The notes: a model not told the origin generated them from the sequence alone. A stretch of 64,000 nt of DNA from an uncultured Lachnospiraceae bacterium (GCA_910577765.1 CAJTOV010000004.1:1-64000); one strand, 5' to 3'. Shown: positions 52,665 to 61,850, numbered from the stretch's first letter. A program made the numbers and translations.

Positions 52665-54038
52665 TTGAGAAAGGAAATGAAGCGGTTTCCGGGAACTCCC
52701 GGAAAGGAGAAGAGGCAGAGAACCGGGCACTGTGCAGGCAGCAGATGCAGATCCGTCTGGAGAAGCCGGTACGGTCTGTCTCTGGCACTGGCTGTGATGC
52801 TGGCTGTGGCCGGCGGCGCACCGGAGGCGGATTCCGGTGGGATTTGGGGTCCGGGGGCTTTTCCGTCCTATGGGGCAGAAGATTCCAGTATCATAGAGAG
52901 CTTGTCCGTGTCTTTTAAGACCACCTACGGAGAGCAGGAGGAGATCCCGGAGCCGGAGATCACGGTCAGCGGCACCGGCTGCACCATGGGAGACTACCAG
53001 TACCGGACCGATTACGAGAAGTGGAAGCCCGGCAAAAAGGTGCGGGTGGAGATCACGGTCCATGCCGATGAGGGCAAGTACTTTCCCAGCTCCATTAACC
53101 GGTCCAAGTGCAAGGTCAGCGGGGCGGAGTTTGTGTCGGCCAAGGCACTGGACGGCACTACCATGCAGGTGAAGGCAGATTATAAGCCGGTGACGGTTCT
53201 GGGAGATACCACGGAGGCAGGCTGGAGCAGCTCTAAAAAGCGGGCCGTGTGGAAGTCCGTGGAGCATGCACCCGGTTACATGGTGAACCTTTATGGGGAC
53301 AATAAGGTGGTGAAGCGCCTGACCGTGGAGACCAACAGCGTGAATCTTACCGAGTATATGGATGATATTGATAAGACTTATTATTATGAAGTAAAGGCAG
53401 TACCGGTTACCTCTGACCAGAAGAAGTATCTGAAAGAAGGGAATTTTGTCACTTCTTCAGACCAGGAGTTTGACTGGGATGATTTCCAGACCAATTCCGG
53501 CAGCTCGTCAGGCACCAGTCCCGGTACATCCTCCGCGGGTCCGGGAACGGGGCCCGGGGGAAGTTCGCCGGGCAGTTCCTATGGAAATGGTTCCTCCAGT
53601 TCCGTGGTGACCGCCGGTACCGGGGGTTCCGGCGGAACCTACACCTCCCCGACAGCAGGAGGCCCCAGAAATATGTGGCGGCAGACCGGGGGACAGTGGT
53701 CCTATTTTGACGGGGCCGGGAATATGGTTAAGGGATGGCTTCAGTATGGAGGCAGCAGCGGCCCCTGGTATTATCTGGACCAGAACGGCATCATGTCCAC
53801 GGGATGGGTCCAGGTGGGCGGCTCCTGGTTCTATCTGGGGGAAGACGGGCGGATGCAGACCGGCTGGATTCAGCCGGTGCCGAATACCTGGTATTATACA
53901 GACCAGAACGGATATATGCAGACCGGCTGGATTCAGGTAGGCGGCAAAAGCTATTATCTGGACAGCAGCGGTGCCATGGCGGCCAACCAGGTAGTGGACG
54001 GACGGCAGCTGGGCCCTGACGGAGCCGTGATGGAGTGA
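52665..54038 (+). CDS. Exported cell-wall-binding repeat protein (paralogue 2)
   Basis: 457 residues from a TTG at 52665 (GGAGGA about 9 bases upstream); ATG 52677 is the alternative. After a basic N-terminus a signal segment LSLALAVMLAVAGGAPEA (about 42-60) is seen. Then comes a domain like that of the preceding gene (SVSFKTTYGEQEEI; SKCKVSGAEFVSAKALDG; VNLYGDNKVVKRLTVETNSVNL), a Ser/Gly/Thr-rich linker (about 278-322) and five or so wall-binding repeats (MSTGWVQVGGSWFYLGEDGRMQTGWI). Gene order and architecture indicate a tandem duplication followed by divergence. Confidence 0.8.
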   Translation: MRKEMKRFPGTPGKEKRQRTGHCAGSRCRSVWRSRYGLSLALAVMLAVAGGAPEADSGGIWGPGAFPSYGAEDSSIIESLSVSFKTTYGEQEEIPEPEITVSGTGCTMGDYQYRTDYEKWKPGKKVRVEITVHADEGKYFPSSINRSKCKVSGAEFVSAKALDGTTMQVKADYKPVTVLGDTTEAGWSSSKKRAVWKSVEHAPGYMVNLYGDNKVVKRLTVETNSVNLTEYMDDIDKTYYYEVKAVPVTSDQKKYLKEGNFVTSSDQEFDWDDFQTNSGSSSGTSPGTSSAGPGTGPGGSSPGSSYGNGSSSSVVTAGTGGSGGTYTSPTAGGPRNMWRQTGGQWSYFDGAGNMVKGWLQYGGSSGPWYYLDQNGIMSTGWVQVGGSWFYLGEDGRMQTGWIQPVPNTWYYTDQNGYMQTGWIQVGGKSYYLDSSGAMAANQVVDGRQLGPDGAVME

Positions 54039-54083
54039 ACGGCTGGGATTTGGAGCAGAAGTACAAGAAAGGGGTTTCACTAC

Positions 54084-54974
54084 ATGAGTTTGATCACTTC
54101 CGTGGCAGAGGCCGATGCCCTGCGCAAAAGAACCACAGACACAGAGAACCGAACCACCTCCCAGGAGATTTCCGGAAGCTTCCGGGACGTGATCGGAAAT
54201 AAGTTTAAGTCCGTATCCGAGGATATGGACCAGATATTTGAGGATGCCGCAGACCGGTTCGGCATTTCCTCCCGGCTGCTGAGAGCCGTTGCCAAGGCAG
54301 AATCCAACTTTAATCCCAATGCAGTGTCCCGGGCCGGTGCCATGGGCGTCATGCAGCTGATGCCGGGAACGGCTAAGAACCTGGGGGTCACGGACCCATA
54401 CGACGCCAGACAGAATATCATGGGAGGCGCCAAATATCTTAAGGAGAACCTGGACAAATTCGGGGATGTGCGCCTGGCCCTGGCGGCCTACAACGCAGGC
54501 CCCGGAAGCGTGCAGAAATACGGCGGTGTCCCGCCTTATTCCGAGACCCAGAACTATGTGAAGAAGATCATGGCTGACCTGGGCGGGGATACGGCCATCT
54601 ATGCCAACCGCACGGTCCATACCGGCGGAAGCCAGTCCTCATCCTCGGCTGCCCAGCTTTACGCCCTCAGCGGTCTGTCAGGCACCTCGCGGCTGGGAGG
54701 CCTGGACAGTTCTGCCTGGGGGAGCAGCTATGGCTCCGGTCTCAGCGGACTGGGGAGTCTGGCGGGGCTGTACGGCTCTGGCAGTCTCTATGGCTCCGGC
54801 AGCGGCGCCCTGGGAATGGCTCTGGCCGATTCCTCCTGGTCTGACGGCTTTGCCTTAAGCCAGGACGGAGATACCATCACCATAGACAAAGAAAGCTATA
54901 TGAACCTGATTCAGATGCTGCGGATGCAGATGATGCTGACAGCCAGCCGGGAGGTTGGGTCTTTGTCGCTGTAG
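54084..54974 (+). CDS. Lytic transglycosylase (SLT domain), probable flagellar muramidase
   Basis: 296 residues. The SLT/goose-type lysozyme domain lies at about 52-160: LLRAVAKAESNFNPNAVSRAGAMGVMQLMPGTAKNLGV, with catalytic Glu73, and LALAAYNAGPGSVQKYGGVPPYSETQNYVKKI. It lacks a signal peptide and membrane segment, so export through the flagellar apparatus is plausible. The C-terminal ~100 residues are Gly/Ser-rich, ending with a helix. FlgJ-like wall clearing for the rod is the likely role, as no flgJ is in the window. Confidence 0.87.
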   Translation: MSLITSVAEADALRKRTTDTENRTTSQEISGSFRDVIGNKFKSVSEDMDQIFEDAADRFGISSRLLRAVAKAESNFNPNAVSRAGAMGVMQLMPGTAKNLGVTDPYDARQNIMGGAKYLKENLDKFGDVRLALAAYNAGPGSVQKYGGVPPYSETQNYVKKIMADLGGDTAIYANRTVHTGGSQSSSSAAQLYALSGLSGTSRLGGLDSSAWGSSYGSGLSGLGSLAGLYGSGSLYGSGSGALGMALADSSWSDGFALSQDGDTITIDKESYMNLIQMLRMQMMLTASREVGSLSL

Positions 54975-54999
54975 TTGTATATAGAGGGAATTGGATCGG

Positions 55000-55033
55000 C
55001 GGCGGGAATGGGCAGGTGCCCTTCCCGCCGTTT
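55000..55033 (+). terminator. Terminator-like hairpin after the SLT gene
   Basis: CGGCGGGAA followed by GGGCA pairs with TGCCC and TTCCCGCCG (55000-55030), then TTT. The T-tract is short, but the stem is very strong and separates the SLT gene from the convergent Rpn gene. Confidence 0.65.
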
Positions 55034-55045
55034 GGACTGTTACAA

Positions 55046-56191
55046 TTATTCCGGTTTTCCTTTTTCTTTTAACAATGCTCTTAAATAAATTAGCTCTTTA
55101 TCCTGCTCCTCCATCATCACTTTCTGTGCCTCCAGCACCTTCTGCAGTTCTTCTGTCTTCCGCTTCTGCTTTTCCAGCAGCTTTCTCTGCTTCTCCGCCT
55201 TCCGTTTCTCCAGTTCGACCATCAGCTCCACGGTATTGGCGTCCAGAATACTCAGTGCTTTTGAATACATACTGATCAACTCCCTTCTCTGATCGCGGAA
55301 TTGGAACACTTCCCTATACAGTTCACGGAAATCCGGGTAGGCCCTGACAACCTCCAGAATGTCTTCCGGCTTATCGGAAGAGATAAAGGCCAGCCAGGCC
55401 TCCAGTCTGTTTTTCAGCCGGATAGTTCTGCCCTTCTGGGAAGTTCCTGCTTCTTTCCTTCTATTTTGCAGGCATTTCCGGAAGATGTCAAGGGGAATCA
55501 GCAGGTACCTCTGGAGCAGGTCCAGCTTCAGCCCGGTGTTGCTGGCCTGGGCAAAGTAATGGAGATACTTTCTGGGATACTTACGGAATTCCCGGGTACT
55601 TTTCTGAATCAGCACAATGGTATAGACCCCTTTGATATTCCGGTAGCTGAACTCCTGGTGCTTCCTGCGCATGTCCTCCCGCACCTGGGTATACTGGCGC
55701 AAAAGCAGGTCGCTGGAATAGCAGGCACACCGGGCTCCCGGGAACAGGTAGCCAATACGCTGGATCTCCACGTTGACCAGGGTACCGGAGGTTAGCTTCA
55801 CCAGGATATCCATGATTAACAGGGAGCCTTTCTCTGTAAGCCGCTGGGATTCACCGGGCACCACACGGACGATCTTTACCTTCTGGTTCATACAGAGGCT
55901 CAGGAATTCTTCCAGCCGTTCCGGCTTTGTCTCCGGGTCGAAAATCTTCTTGAATACCGGGTCATAGGTGACATTAAGTCCCCTGACGCCCATGGAAAAC
56001 TGGATAAGCTCCTCCTGAAGCGTCGGTGACAGCCTCTGGAATTCCCGGAATAATTCCGGGTCGCTTTTCAGTTCCTCCATGACCTGCTCCCGGGTCTTCT
56101 CCGGGCCGAAGATGCTTTCCTTTTCCGTTTCCTGCCGGACAGCCGGATCTGGCCCTATGCGTTTCGTGTTCTGACAGTACTTTTGAGTCAT
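55046..56191 (-). CDS. Rpn-family recombination-promoting nuclease / PD-(D/E)XK putative transposase
   Basis: 381 residues from the ATG at 56191, with GGAGGAA about 8 bases upstream (two nearer ATG codons are too close to it). The PD-(D/E)XK region is seen at VTYDPVFKKIFDPETKPERLEEFL, LIMDILVKLTSGTLVNVEIQRI and GARCACYSSDLLLRQY, matching Rpn/transposase_31-type proteins. The C-terminus is a Lys/Glu/Gln coiled coil (LEKRKAEKQRKLLEKQKRKTEELQKVLEAQK). These genes spread within genomes and may act in recombination or phage defence. It looks intact. Confidence 0.82.
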   Translation of the reverse strand: MTQKYCQNTKRIGPDPAVRQETEKESIFGPEKTREQVMEELKSDPELFREFQRLSPTLQEELIQFSMGVRGLNVTYDPVFKKIFDPETKPERLEEFLSLCMNQKVKIVRVVPGESQRLTEKGSLLIMDILVKLTSGTLVNVEIQRIGYLFPGARCACYSSDLLLRQYTQVREDMRRKHQEFSYRNIKGVYTIVLIQKSTREFRKYPRKYLHYFAQASNTGLKLDLLQRYLLIPLDIFRKCLQNRRKEAGTSQKGRTIRLKNRLEAWLAFISSDKPEDILEVVRAYPDFRELYREVFQFRDQRRELISMYSKALSILDANTVELMVELEKRKAEKQRKLLEKQKRKTEELQKVLEAQKVMMEEQDKELIYLRALLKEKGKPE

Positions 56192-56206
56192 AGACATTTC
56201 CTCCAT

Positions 56207-56830
56207 GAAAAAATAGAAATGGACCGGACAGAACCATGCGCCTTCCCAACATGCTGAACACAGCCCTGTTCCTTGTGGTTTGGGTTAATATGGATAAAAA
56301 TTGCAGTGAGCCACTGCATCAGGAATTATAGAAATTCCAGAGTTTTGCAGATTCAAAGAATGATCTGTGGGAAGTGGTTCCAGTATAGCTGAGTGGAATG
56401 AAAATGTCAAGGGAAAAATGCAAAAGTATACTCCCCATAAATAACCTCAGGTTACAGTTCACGGGGCGGGGAAAACTGGACAGAAACAGACGTCAAGCTG
56501 GAGTGTCCAGGCAGTTCCCGCATACAGTCCAGGGGCACGCCATTTGAAATGACCTGGGATGTGAACTATCTCCAAACAGCAACAGATATCCCAAAAGCAG
56601 CTACGAATCACAGTTGACTTAACCGGCAAAACAGGGTAGGATGGGCTGTGACAGTTCCGAAACTTCCGAAACTGTCACAGCCCATGGATAGACAAAGAGA
56701 TTTCAGAAAAGAATAGAAAGAAAGGCAACGGTCCAGAACCCTCTCCGGACCATTGCATGGAGGTTTACATAAACATGCAGCAGCCCGGACAAGCTTCCGG
56801 ATGCTGCCGGAAATGGAAAGGACCGCAGAC
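56207..56830. other. Long non-coding stretch upstream of the LRR gene
   Basis: 624 bases without a convincing gene between the divergent Rpn and LRR genes. The left part (56270-56440) is AT-rich. GTTACAGTTC at 56452-56461 is close to the recurrent decamer. A perfect 16-base-pair inverted repeat lies at 56641-56685. A readable frame from 56753 in phase with the LRR gene is open but has no supporting start signal. Confidence 0.5.
56641..56685. repeat. Perfect 16-base inverted repeat
   Basis: ATGGGCTGTGACAGTT (56641-56656) is perfectly complementary to AACTGTCACAGCCCAT (56670-56685) around a 13-base spacer. The spacer contains the directly repeated hexamer CCGAAA/TTCCGAAA-type sequence. No T-tract follows, so a regulatory dyad or a recombination site is as likely as a terminator. 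Confidence 0.6.
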
Positions 56831-57760
56831 ATGGAGCTTTCATATAAGGTAGAAAATGGCAGGGCTGTCATTGACAAGGTAGAGGATGGGGACAGGACCG
56901 TGGTGGTTCCGGAGGAGCTGGAGGGCTGCCCGGTAACAGAGCTGGGGGCTTATGTCCTGGCCGGAAGTGATGTGGAGGAGCTGCACCTGCCCTCCCGCCT
57001 GGTGAAGATCGGGGCCTATGCATTTTACAACTGTCAGCGTCTTAAGCGGATCACCTGCTCCAGCCGCGCCGTGGATCTGGGGACGGGGCTGTTCGCCGGA
57101 GTCCAGACTGTGGAGTATCTGGACATTATCCTGTTTCCCGGGGAGCGGTCCTGTCTGAAGGAGCTGCTGTCCGAGCTGCGCCAGACTCTGCGGGTGCGGG
57201 TAAGGGAAAGGGAGCCAGGAGGCCGGGAGGCCCGCCTGATCTTCCCGGAGTACTATGAGGATTCGGTGGAAAATACTCCCGCCCGCATTGTCTCCATTGA
57301 GACCCACGGCTGCGGCCACCGTTACCGGTACTGTTTTCAGAACCGGGTATTCCAGTACCGGGATTATGACAGCATTTTCCCCCATATGAAGGTCCAGGAG
57401 CCGGAGGCCCTGGCAGCGGAGCTGGCCTTTGGCCGTCTCCGGTATCCCCTGGAACTGGGGGAAACTGCCCGGCAGGAGTACCGGGCCTTTCTGGCAGAGC
57501 ACTGGCAGGCTGCCGGACAGATGCTCATTGACGCGGACCGCTTAAGCCGTGACCAGGCTACGAACCTGGAACCGGGGCAGCTTCCCTGGTTTGTGGAGCA
57601 GGTGCTGGAGCCTGGGGCAGAGGCGGACTGGTCCGCCATACTTCCGGCGTACATTGCCATGGCCCAGAAAGCTGGTGACACGGAGATGGTAAGCTGGCTC
57701 ATGGATTACCGGCACAGGCGTGGAGGAGCCGGGACGCGTTCCCGCCGTTTCCGGCTCTGA
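56831..57760 (+). CDS. Leucine-rich-repeat (LRR_5/BspA-like) protein linked to VWA-AAA genes
   Basis: 309 residues from ATG 56831, with GGAAAGGA upstream. The N-terminal ~100 residues are an LRR_5-type solenoid: VVVPEELEGCPVTELGAYVLAGSDVEELHLPSRLVKIGAYAFYNCQRLKRITC. The C-terminal ~200 residues are helical and unrecognised (FRxYDSIFPHMKVQEPEALAAELAFGRLRYP ... AILPAYIAMAQKAGDTEMVSWLMDY). No signal peptide is present, so it is probably cytoplasmic. It is 65 bases before the VWA gene and may be the substrate-recognition partner of the AAA-VWA pair. Confidence 0.75.
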   Translation: MELSYKVENGRAVIDKVEDGDRTVVVPEELEGCPVTELGAYVLAGSDVEELHLPSRLVKIGAYAFYNCQRLKRITCSSRAVDLGTGLFAGVQTVEYLDIILFPGERSCLKELLSELRQTLRVRVREREPGGREARLIFPEYYEDSVENTPARIVSIETHGCGHRYRYCFQNRVFQYRDYDSIFPHMKVQEPEALAAELAFGRLRYPLELGETARQEYRAFLAEHWQAAGQMLIDADRLSRDQATNLEPGQLPWFVEQVLEPGAEADWSAILPAYIAMAQKAGDTEMVSWLMDYRHRRGGAGTRSRRFRL

Positions 57761-57825
57761 AACGTACACCGTCCAGCAAGCCCCTTTAACGGCTGGCCCG
57801 GCCAGCCCCACGGAAAGGACCCCTT

Positions 57826-59244
57826 ATGATCGACCCAACCCGCCACCGGCAGATGGAAGAACTGAATATTGTGACCTTGTGCACCCGAATCCTGCAAAAT
57901 GCCAGAAACGAGCTGTATCTGAACATGCGTTACCTGGATATTTCCCTCAGCAGCCTGGGGGCCCAGTCAGACCCGGCCTGCCTGGGGGTGGGAACCGACG
58001 GTTTTGTCATATATTACCGGCCGGAGGCCCTGGCACGGCTTTACAGCCGGGGCCGGGTGAGCGTGAACCGGGCCGTTCTCCATATGGTGCTTCACTGCCT
58101 GTTCTGCCACATGGACACCCGGGGCCGCCGGGACCCCTGGCTGTGGAACCTGGCCTGCGACATTGCCGTGGAATCTGTTATGGATGGTCTGTATCTGAAG
58201 TGCGTCCACAGTCCGGCCAGCCTTTTCCGGCGGGACTGGTACGGGCGGCTGGGCAGGCAGCTAAATGTGCTCAATGCAGAAGGTGTGTACCACGCTCTCG
58301 GTAACATGCACCTGTCCGGGAAACAGCTGGAGCGGCTGGCTTCGGAATTCTACGTGGATGACCACCAGTACTGGGACCTGCCGGAGGATGCCCCCAAAAG
58401 CAGCATGGTCCGCCAGAACCAGTGGAACAACAACCGGGACCGGGTACAGACAGAGATGGAGACCATGGGCAACCAGCAGGACGAGGAGTCAAAAAGCCTG
58501 CTGGAGCAGGTCCGGGTGGAGAACCGGGAACGCTATGATTACCGGCATTTTCTGCGGAAATTTTCTGTGCTGCGGGAGGAAATGCAGGTGGACCAGGATT
58601 CCTTTGACTATGTGTTCTACACCTACGGGCTGGAGCTCTACGGAAATATGCCACTGGTGGAGCCGCTGGAATCCAGGGAGGTCAGCCGGATTCAGGATTT
58701 CGTGGTGGTGGTTGACACCTCCATGTCCTGCTCCGGGGACCTGGTGAGACGGTTTCTGGAAGAGACTTATGATATACTTTGTGAGGCAGACAGCTATTTC
58801 CGGAAGACCAATATCCACATTATCCAGTGCGATGACCAGATCCAGCAGGACATGCGGATTACCAGCCGGGAAGAGATGGAAGCCTATCTGCGGGATTTCA
58901 CCATAATCGGCCAGGGGGGCACCGACTTTCGCCCGGCCTTTGAGCATGTGAACCGGATGGTGAAGCAGGGGGAGTTCCACAGGCTTAAGGGACTTTTGTA
59001 CTTTACTGACGGGGAAGGCATTTATCCGGTGAAACGGCCGGTGTACGATACGGCATTTGTATTTGTCAGGGACCAGTATACGGATATTTCCGTGCCGGCC
59101 TGGGCCATGAAAGTGATTCTGGAGCCGGAGCAGATCGTGGAGCAAATGGGGCAGGAAAAATGCAGCTGGGCCGGGGCGCAGGCGCCGGGAGCGAATCCGG
59201 CAGAAACCGGGGCGCAGGCACCGGAAAGGAAGGACAGACCATGA
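57826..59244 (+). CDS. VWA-domain protein with HxxxH metallopeptidase-like domain (DUF2201 type)
   Basis: 472 residues. The N-terminal domain has HMVLHCLFCHMD (His86, His90, His95), the putative zinc motif of the DUF2201/VWA-like family. The C-terminal VWA domain begins DFVVVVDTSMSCSGDLVRRFLEE with the MIDAS DxSxS (near Asp297), followed by GQGGTDFRPAFEHV and a later Asp. The last 30 residues are Ala/Gly/Pro-rich. It overlaps the AAA gene by 4 bases, a conserved MoxR/VWA arrangement that implies a shared chaperone-type complex. Confidence 0.87.
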   Translation: MIDPTRHRQMEELNIVTLCTRILQNARNELYLNMRYLDISLSSLGAQSDPACLGVGTDGFVIYYRPEALARLYSRGRVSVNRAVLHMVLHCLFCHMDTRGRRDPWLWNLACDIAVESVMDGLYLKCVHSPASLFRRDWYGRLGRQLNVLNAEGVYHALGNMHLSGKQLERLASEFYVDDHQYWDLPEDAPKSSMVRQNQWNNNRDRVQTEMETMGNQQDEESKSLLEQVRVENRERYDYRHFLRKFSVLREEMQVDQDSFDYVFYTYGLELYGNMPLVEPLESREVSRIQDFVVVVDTSMSCSGDLVRRFLEETYDILCEADSYFRKTNIHIIQCDDQIQQDMRITSREEMEAYLRDFTIIGQGGTDFRPAFEHVNRMVKQGEFHRLKGLLYFTDGEGIYPVKRPVYDTAFVFVRDQYTDISVPAWAMKVILEPEQIVEQMGQEKCSWAGAQAPGANPAETGAQAPERKDRP

Positions 59245-60782
59245 ACATTAAACGGGCGAAGCAGGAAATCCAGGACACCATCCAGGCGTACCTGATGAAA
59301 GACGAATACGGGGCATACGTGATTCCGGCCATCCGGCAGAGACCGGTGCTTCTGATCGGACCTCCGGGAGTGGGCAAGACCCAGATTATGGAGCAGATTT
59401 CCCAGGAGTGCCGGATCGGGCTGGTGTCCTACACCATCACCCACCACACCCGGCAGAGCGCCATCGGCCTGCCTTTCATTGAACGCCGGAACTACGGCGG
59501 ACGGGAATATGCGGTGACCGAGTACACCATGAGCGAGATCGTTGCTTCTGTTTATGAAAAAATGGAGCAGACAGGGCTTCCCGAGGGGATTCTCTTTATC
59601 GACGAGATCAACTGCGTGTCCGAGACCCTGGCCCCTGCCATGCTCCAGTTCCTCCAGGGCAAATCCTTCGGCAACCACAGGATTCCCCAGGGCTGGATCA
59701 TCGTGGCAGCGGGAAATCCCCCGGAGTACAACAAGTCAGTGCGGGAGTTTGACGTGGTGACCCTGGACCGGATAAGGCGGATTGAGGTGGAGCCGGATTA
59801 TGAGGCCTGGAAGGAATACGCCGTCCGGCAGGACATCCATCCGGCCATCCGGTCCTACCTGGGAGTCCGCAGGGAGAATTTCTGCCGGATCGAGACCACG
59901 GTGGACGGCAGGCTTTTTGCCACTCCCAGAGGCTGGGAGGATCTGTCCCGGCTGGTGGAGGTCTACGAGAAGCTGGGCAAGACCGTGGACCGGGAGCTGG
60001 TGGCAGAGTACATCCAGTTTCCAAAGATTGCCAAGGACTTTGCCAATTACCTGGAGCTTTATTACAAGTACCGGGATGACTATCAGGTGGAGGCAGTGCT
60101 GGAAGGCCAGGTGGCGGAAGGCGTCTACGACAGGCTGGAGAAGGCCCCCTTTGATGAGCGTATCGGCGTCACGGGACTTCTGCTGGCAGCGCTGAACCAG
60201 TCCTTCCGCCAGGCCCTTCTTATGGGAGAAATGCTGGAGCTGCGGGGGACGCTTCTCAGACAGTTTCACGACGCACAAGGCTTTCCGGGAAGCTTCGGGG
60301 AAATGCTGGCGGTCTGGAAAGCAGACCAGGACAGGCTCTGGGACAGCGGAATGGTCTCCCGGACGGAACGCCGCCAGGTTCTGGCAGTGACGGAGCGGAT
60401 GGAGGCGGACTGGCAGATGCTGCGGCTGGAAGGGCTGGCCGGAGACCGGCACCAGACGGACCGCGCGGAAGGCGGACAGAACGGCGGGTCCCACAGAGCC
60501 TGGGAGCGGCTGCGGGAGGTGTTCGGGGCAGACAGTGACCGGTATGAGGACCTGGTGGACCAGGCCGGTTCCCGGCTGGAGCATGCATTTGATTTTATGG
60601 AAGCTGCCTTTGGAGGCAGCCAGGAAATGGTGCTGTTTGTCACGGAGCTGAATACGGGATTTTACAGTGTCCGGTTTTTGCAGGAGTATGAGTGCCGGCG
60701 GTATTACGAATACAACCGGAATCTGCTGTTTGCCGGAGAAGAGCAGGAGATTCGGGAGAGCCTGGAGCGTGCGCTTCGGTAG
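59241..60782 (+). CDS. MoxR-type AAA+ ATPase
   Basis: 513 residues from ATG 59241 with AAAGGAAGG upstream. Walker A is GPPGVGKT (about residues 40-47), Walker B is ILFIDEIN (about 118-125), sensor 1 is VAAGNPPEYN and an arginine-finger segment is LDRIRRI. MoxR proteins act with VWA partners as metal-insertion or protein-remodelling chaperones. The C-terminal ~250 residues are longer than a minimal MoxR and are helical and unrecognised; they may contact the LRR protein. Confidence 0.87.
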   Translation: MNIKRAKQEIQDTIQAYLMKDEYGAYVIPAIRQRPVLLIGPPGVGKTQIMEQISQECRIGLVSYTITHHTRQSAIGLPFIERRNYGGREYAVTEYTMSEIVASVYEKMEQTGLPEGILFIDEINCVSETLAPAMLQFLQGKSFGNHRIPQGWIIVAAGNPPEYNKSVREFDVVTLDRIRRIEVEPDYEAWKEYAVRQDIHPAIRSYLGVRRENFCRIETTVDGRLFATPRGWEDLSRLVEVYEKLGKTVDRELVAEYIQFPKIAKDFANYLELYYKYRDDYQVEAVLEGQVAEGVYDRLEKAPFDERIGVTGLLLAALNQSFRQALLMGEMLELRGTLLRQFHDAQGFPGSFGEMLAVWKADQDRLWDSGMVSRTERRQVLAVTERMEADWQMLRLEGLAGDRHQTDRAEGGQNGGSHRAWERLREVFGADSDRYEDLVDQAGSRLEHAFDFMEAAFGGSQEMVLFVTELNTGFYSVRFLQEYECRRYYEYNRNLLFAGEEQEIRESLERALR

Positions 60783-60883
60783 CGGAAGGCCGCAGGGTCC
60801 GGCACCCGGAGCCGGTGCAGGGAAAAGGGTGGGACAGCCGCCAGAAAGCGGTCTGCCCTGAATCATAATAAGGGGAATCGGAT

Positions 60884-61843
60884 ATGGATATGAAAATAAC
60901 AAGGATCATGGCAGCAGCCGCCCAGCCGGACACCCAGGCTGCCGCAGAGGCCGTGGAGCAGAGTCTGGCACAGCTAAAGCCCAACTTTATTCTGGAGAAT
61001 ATACGGAAGATGACGCCGGGGCTGGCAGGCTTTGGCATCCGGCTGCTGGTGGCGGCAGTCATTCTGGTGGTTGGCATCCGGTGTGTGAAACTGCTGCGGA
61101 AATTCAGCGGCAAACTTCTGGCCCGCCTGGAGCTGGACGCCAGCGTTACGGGATTTCTTCTGGCAGTGACCGATGCCATCGCCTATGCGGTGGTGGTGCT
61201 GATCGCCGCGGAGAAGATCGGGATTCCCTCTGCTTCCATCATTGCCCTGCTGGGGTCAGCCACCCTGGCGGTGGGGCTGTCTCTCCAGGGAAGTCTGGCC
61301 AACCTGGCAGGAAGCATCCTGATCATGGTGACCAGACCCTACGCGGTGGGGGATTACATTGTCAGCGGAGGCATTGAAGGGAGTGTCCAGAACATCGGGC
61401 TGGTGTACACGACTCTCAGCACGCCGGACAATAAGCGGATTACCGTGCCCAACGGGATCATTTCCAACAGCATTGTCACCAATGTGACGGCCCAGGAAAC
61501 CCGCCGGGTGGATACGGAGGTGACCATCGGCTATTCTTCGGACATCCGGCTGGCCAAGGAACTGATGCAGCAGATCTATGAGGAGCATCCCCTGGTCCGG
61601 GTGGAGGACGGGATCACCGTGTATGTAGGTGCCCTGGCCCAGGACGGGGTGGTCATCGGCGCCCGGGGCTGGACCCGGACTCCGGATTACTGGACCGCCC
61701 GCTGGGATATTCTGGAGAAAGTGAAGCAGCAGTTTGATGCCCGGGGGATCGAGATTCCCTTTGCCCAGGTGGATGTGCGGATACGGAGGGAAGATAAGGC
61801 GGGTGGAGCCGGACAGGAAGCACCGGGTGTTGGCCCGATGTGA
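60884..61843 (+). CDS. mscS: Small-conductance mechanosensitive channel (MscS family)
   Basis: 319 residues; AAGGGG lies 8 bases before the ATG. Three membrane segments are visible: FGIRLLVAAVILVVGIRCVKLL, ITGFLL-type VTGFLLAVTDAIAYAVVVLIAAEKI, and the pore-lining Gly/Ala helix SIIALLGSATLAVGLSLQGSLANLAGSILIMVTRP. A beta domain follows (IVSGGIEGSVQNIGLVYTTLSTPDNKRITVPNGIISNSIVTN). The channel releases solutes on osmotic downshock. It is 101 bases behind the AAA gene and may share transcription. Confidence 0.93.
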   Translation: MDMKITRIMAAAAQPDTQAAAEAVEQSLAQLKPNFILENIRKMTPGLAGFGIRLLVAAVILVVGIRCVKLLRKFSGKLLARLELDASVTGFLLAVTDAIAYAVVVLIAAEKIGIPSASIIALLGSATLAVGLSLQGSLANLAGSILIMVTRPYAVGDYIVSGGIEGSVQNIGLVYTTLSTPDNKRITVPNGIISNSIVTNVTAQETRRVDTEVTIGYSSDIRLAKELMQQIYEEHPLVRVEDGITVYVGALAQDGVVIGARGWTRTPDYWTARWDILEKVKQQFDARGIEIPFAQVDVRIRREDKAGGAGQEAPGVGPM

Positions 61844-61850
61844 AAAAATC

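Noticed and set aside
51654..53267. Minus-strand reading frame of 537 codons across the two wall-repeat genes
   Set aside because: It spans two plus-strand genes with clear signal peptides and repeats; its protein is His/Pro/Leu-rich shadow sequence.
59736..60902. Minus-strand reading frame of 388 codons opposite the AAA gene
   Set aside because: Shadow of the AAA+ gene, no ribosome binding site and no recognisable domain.
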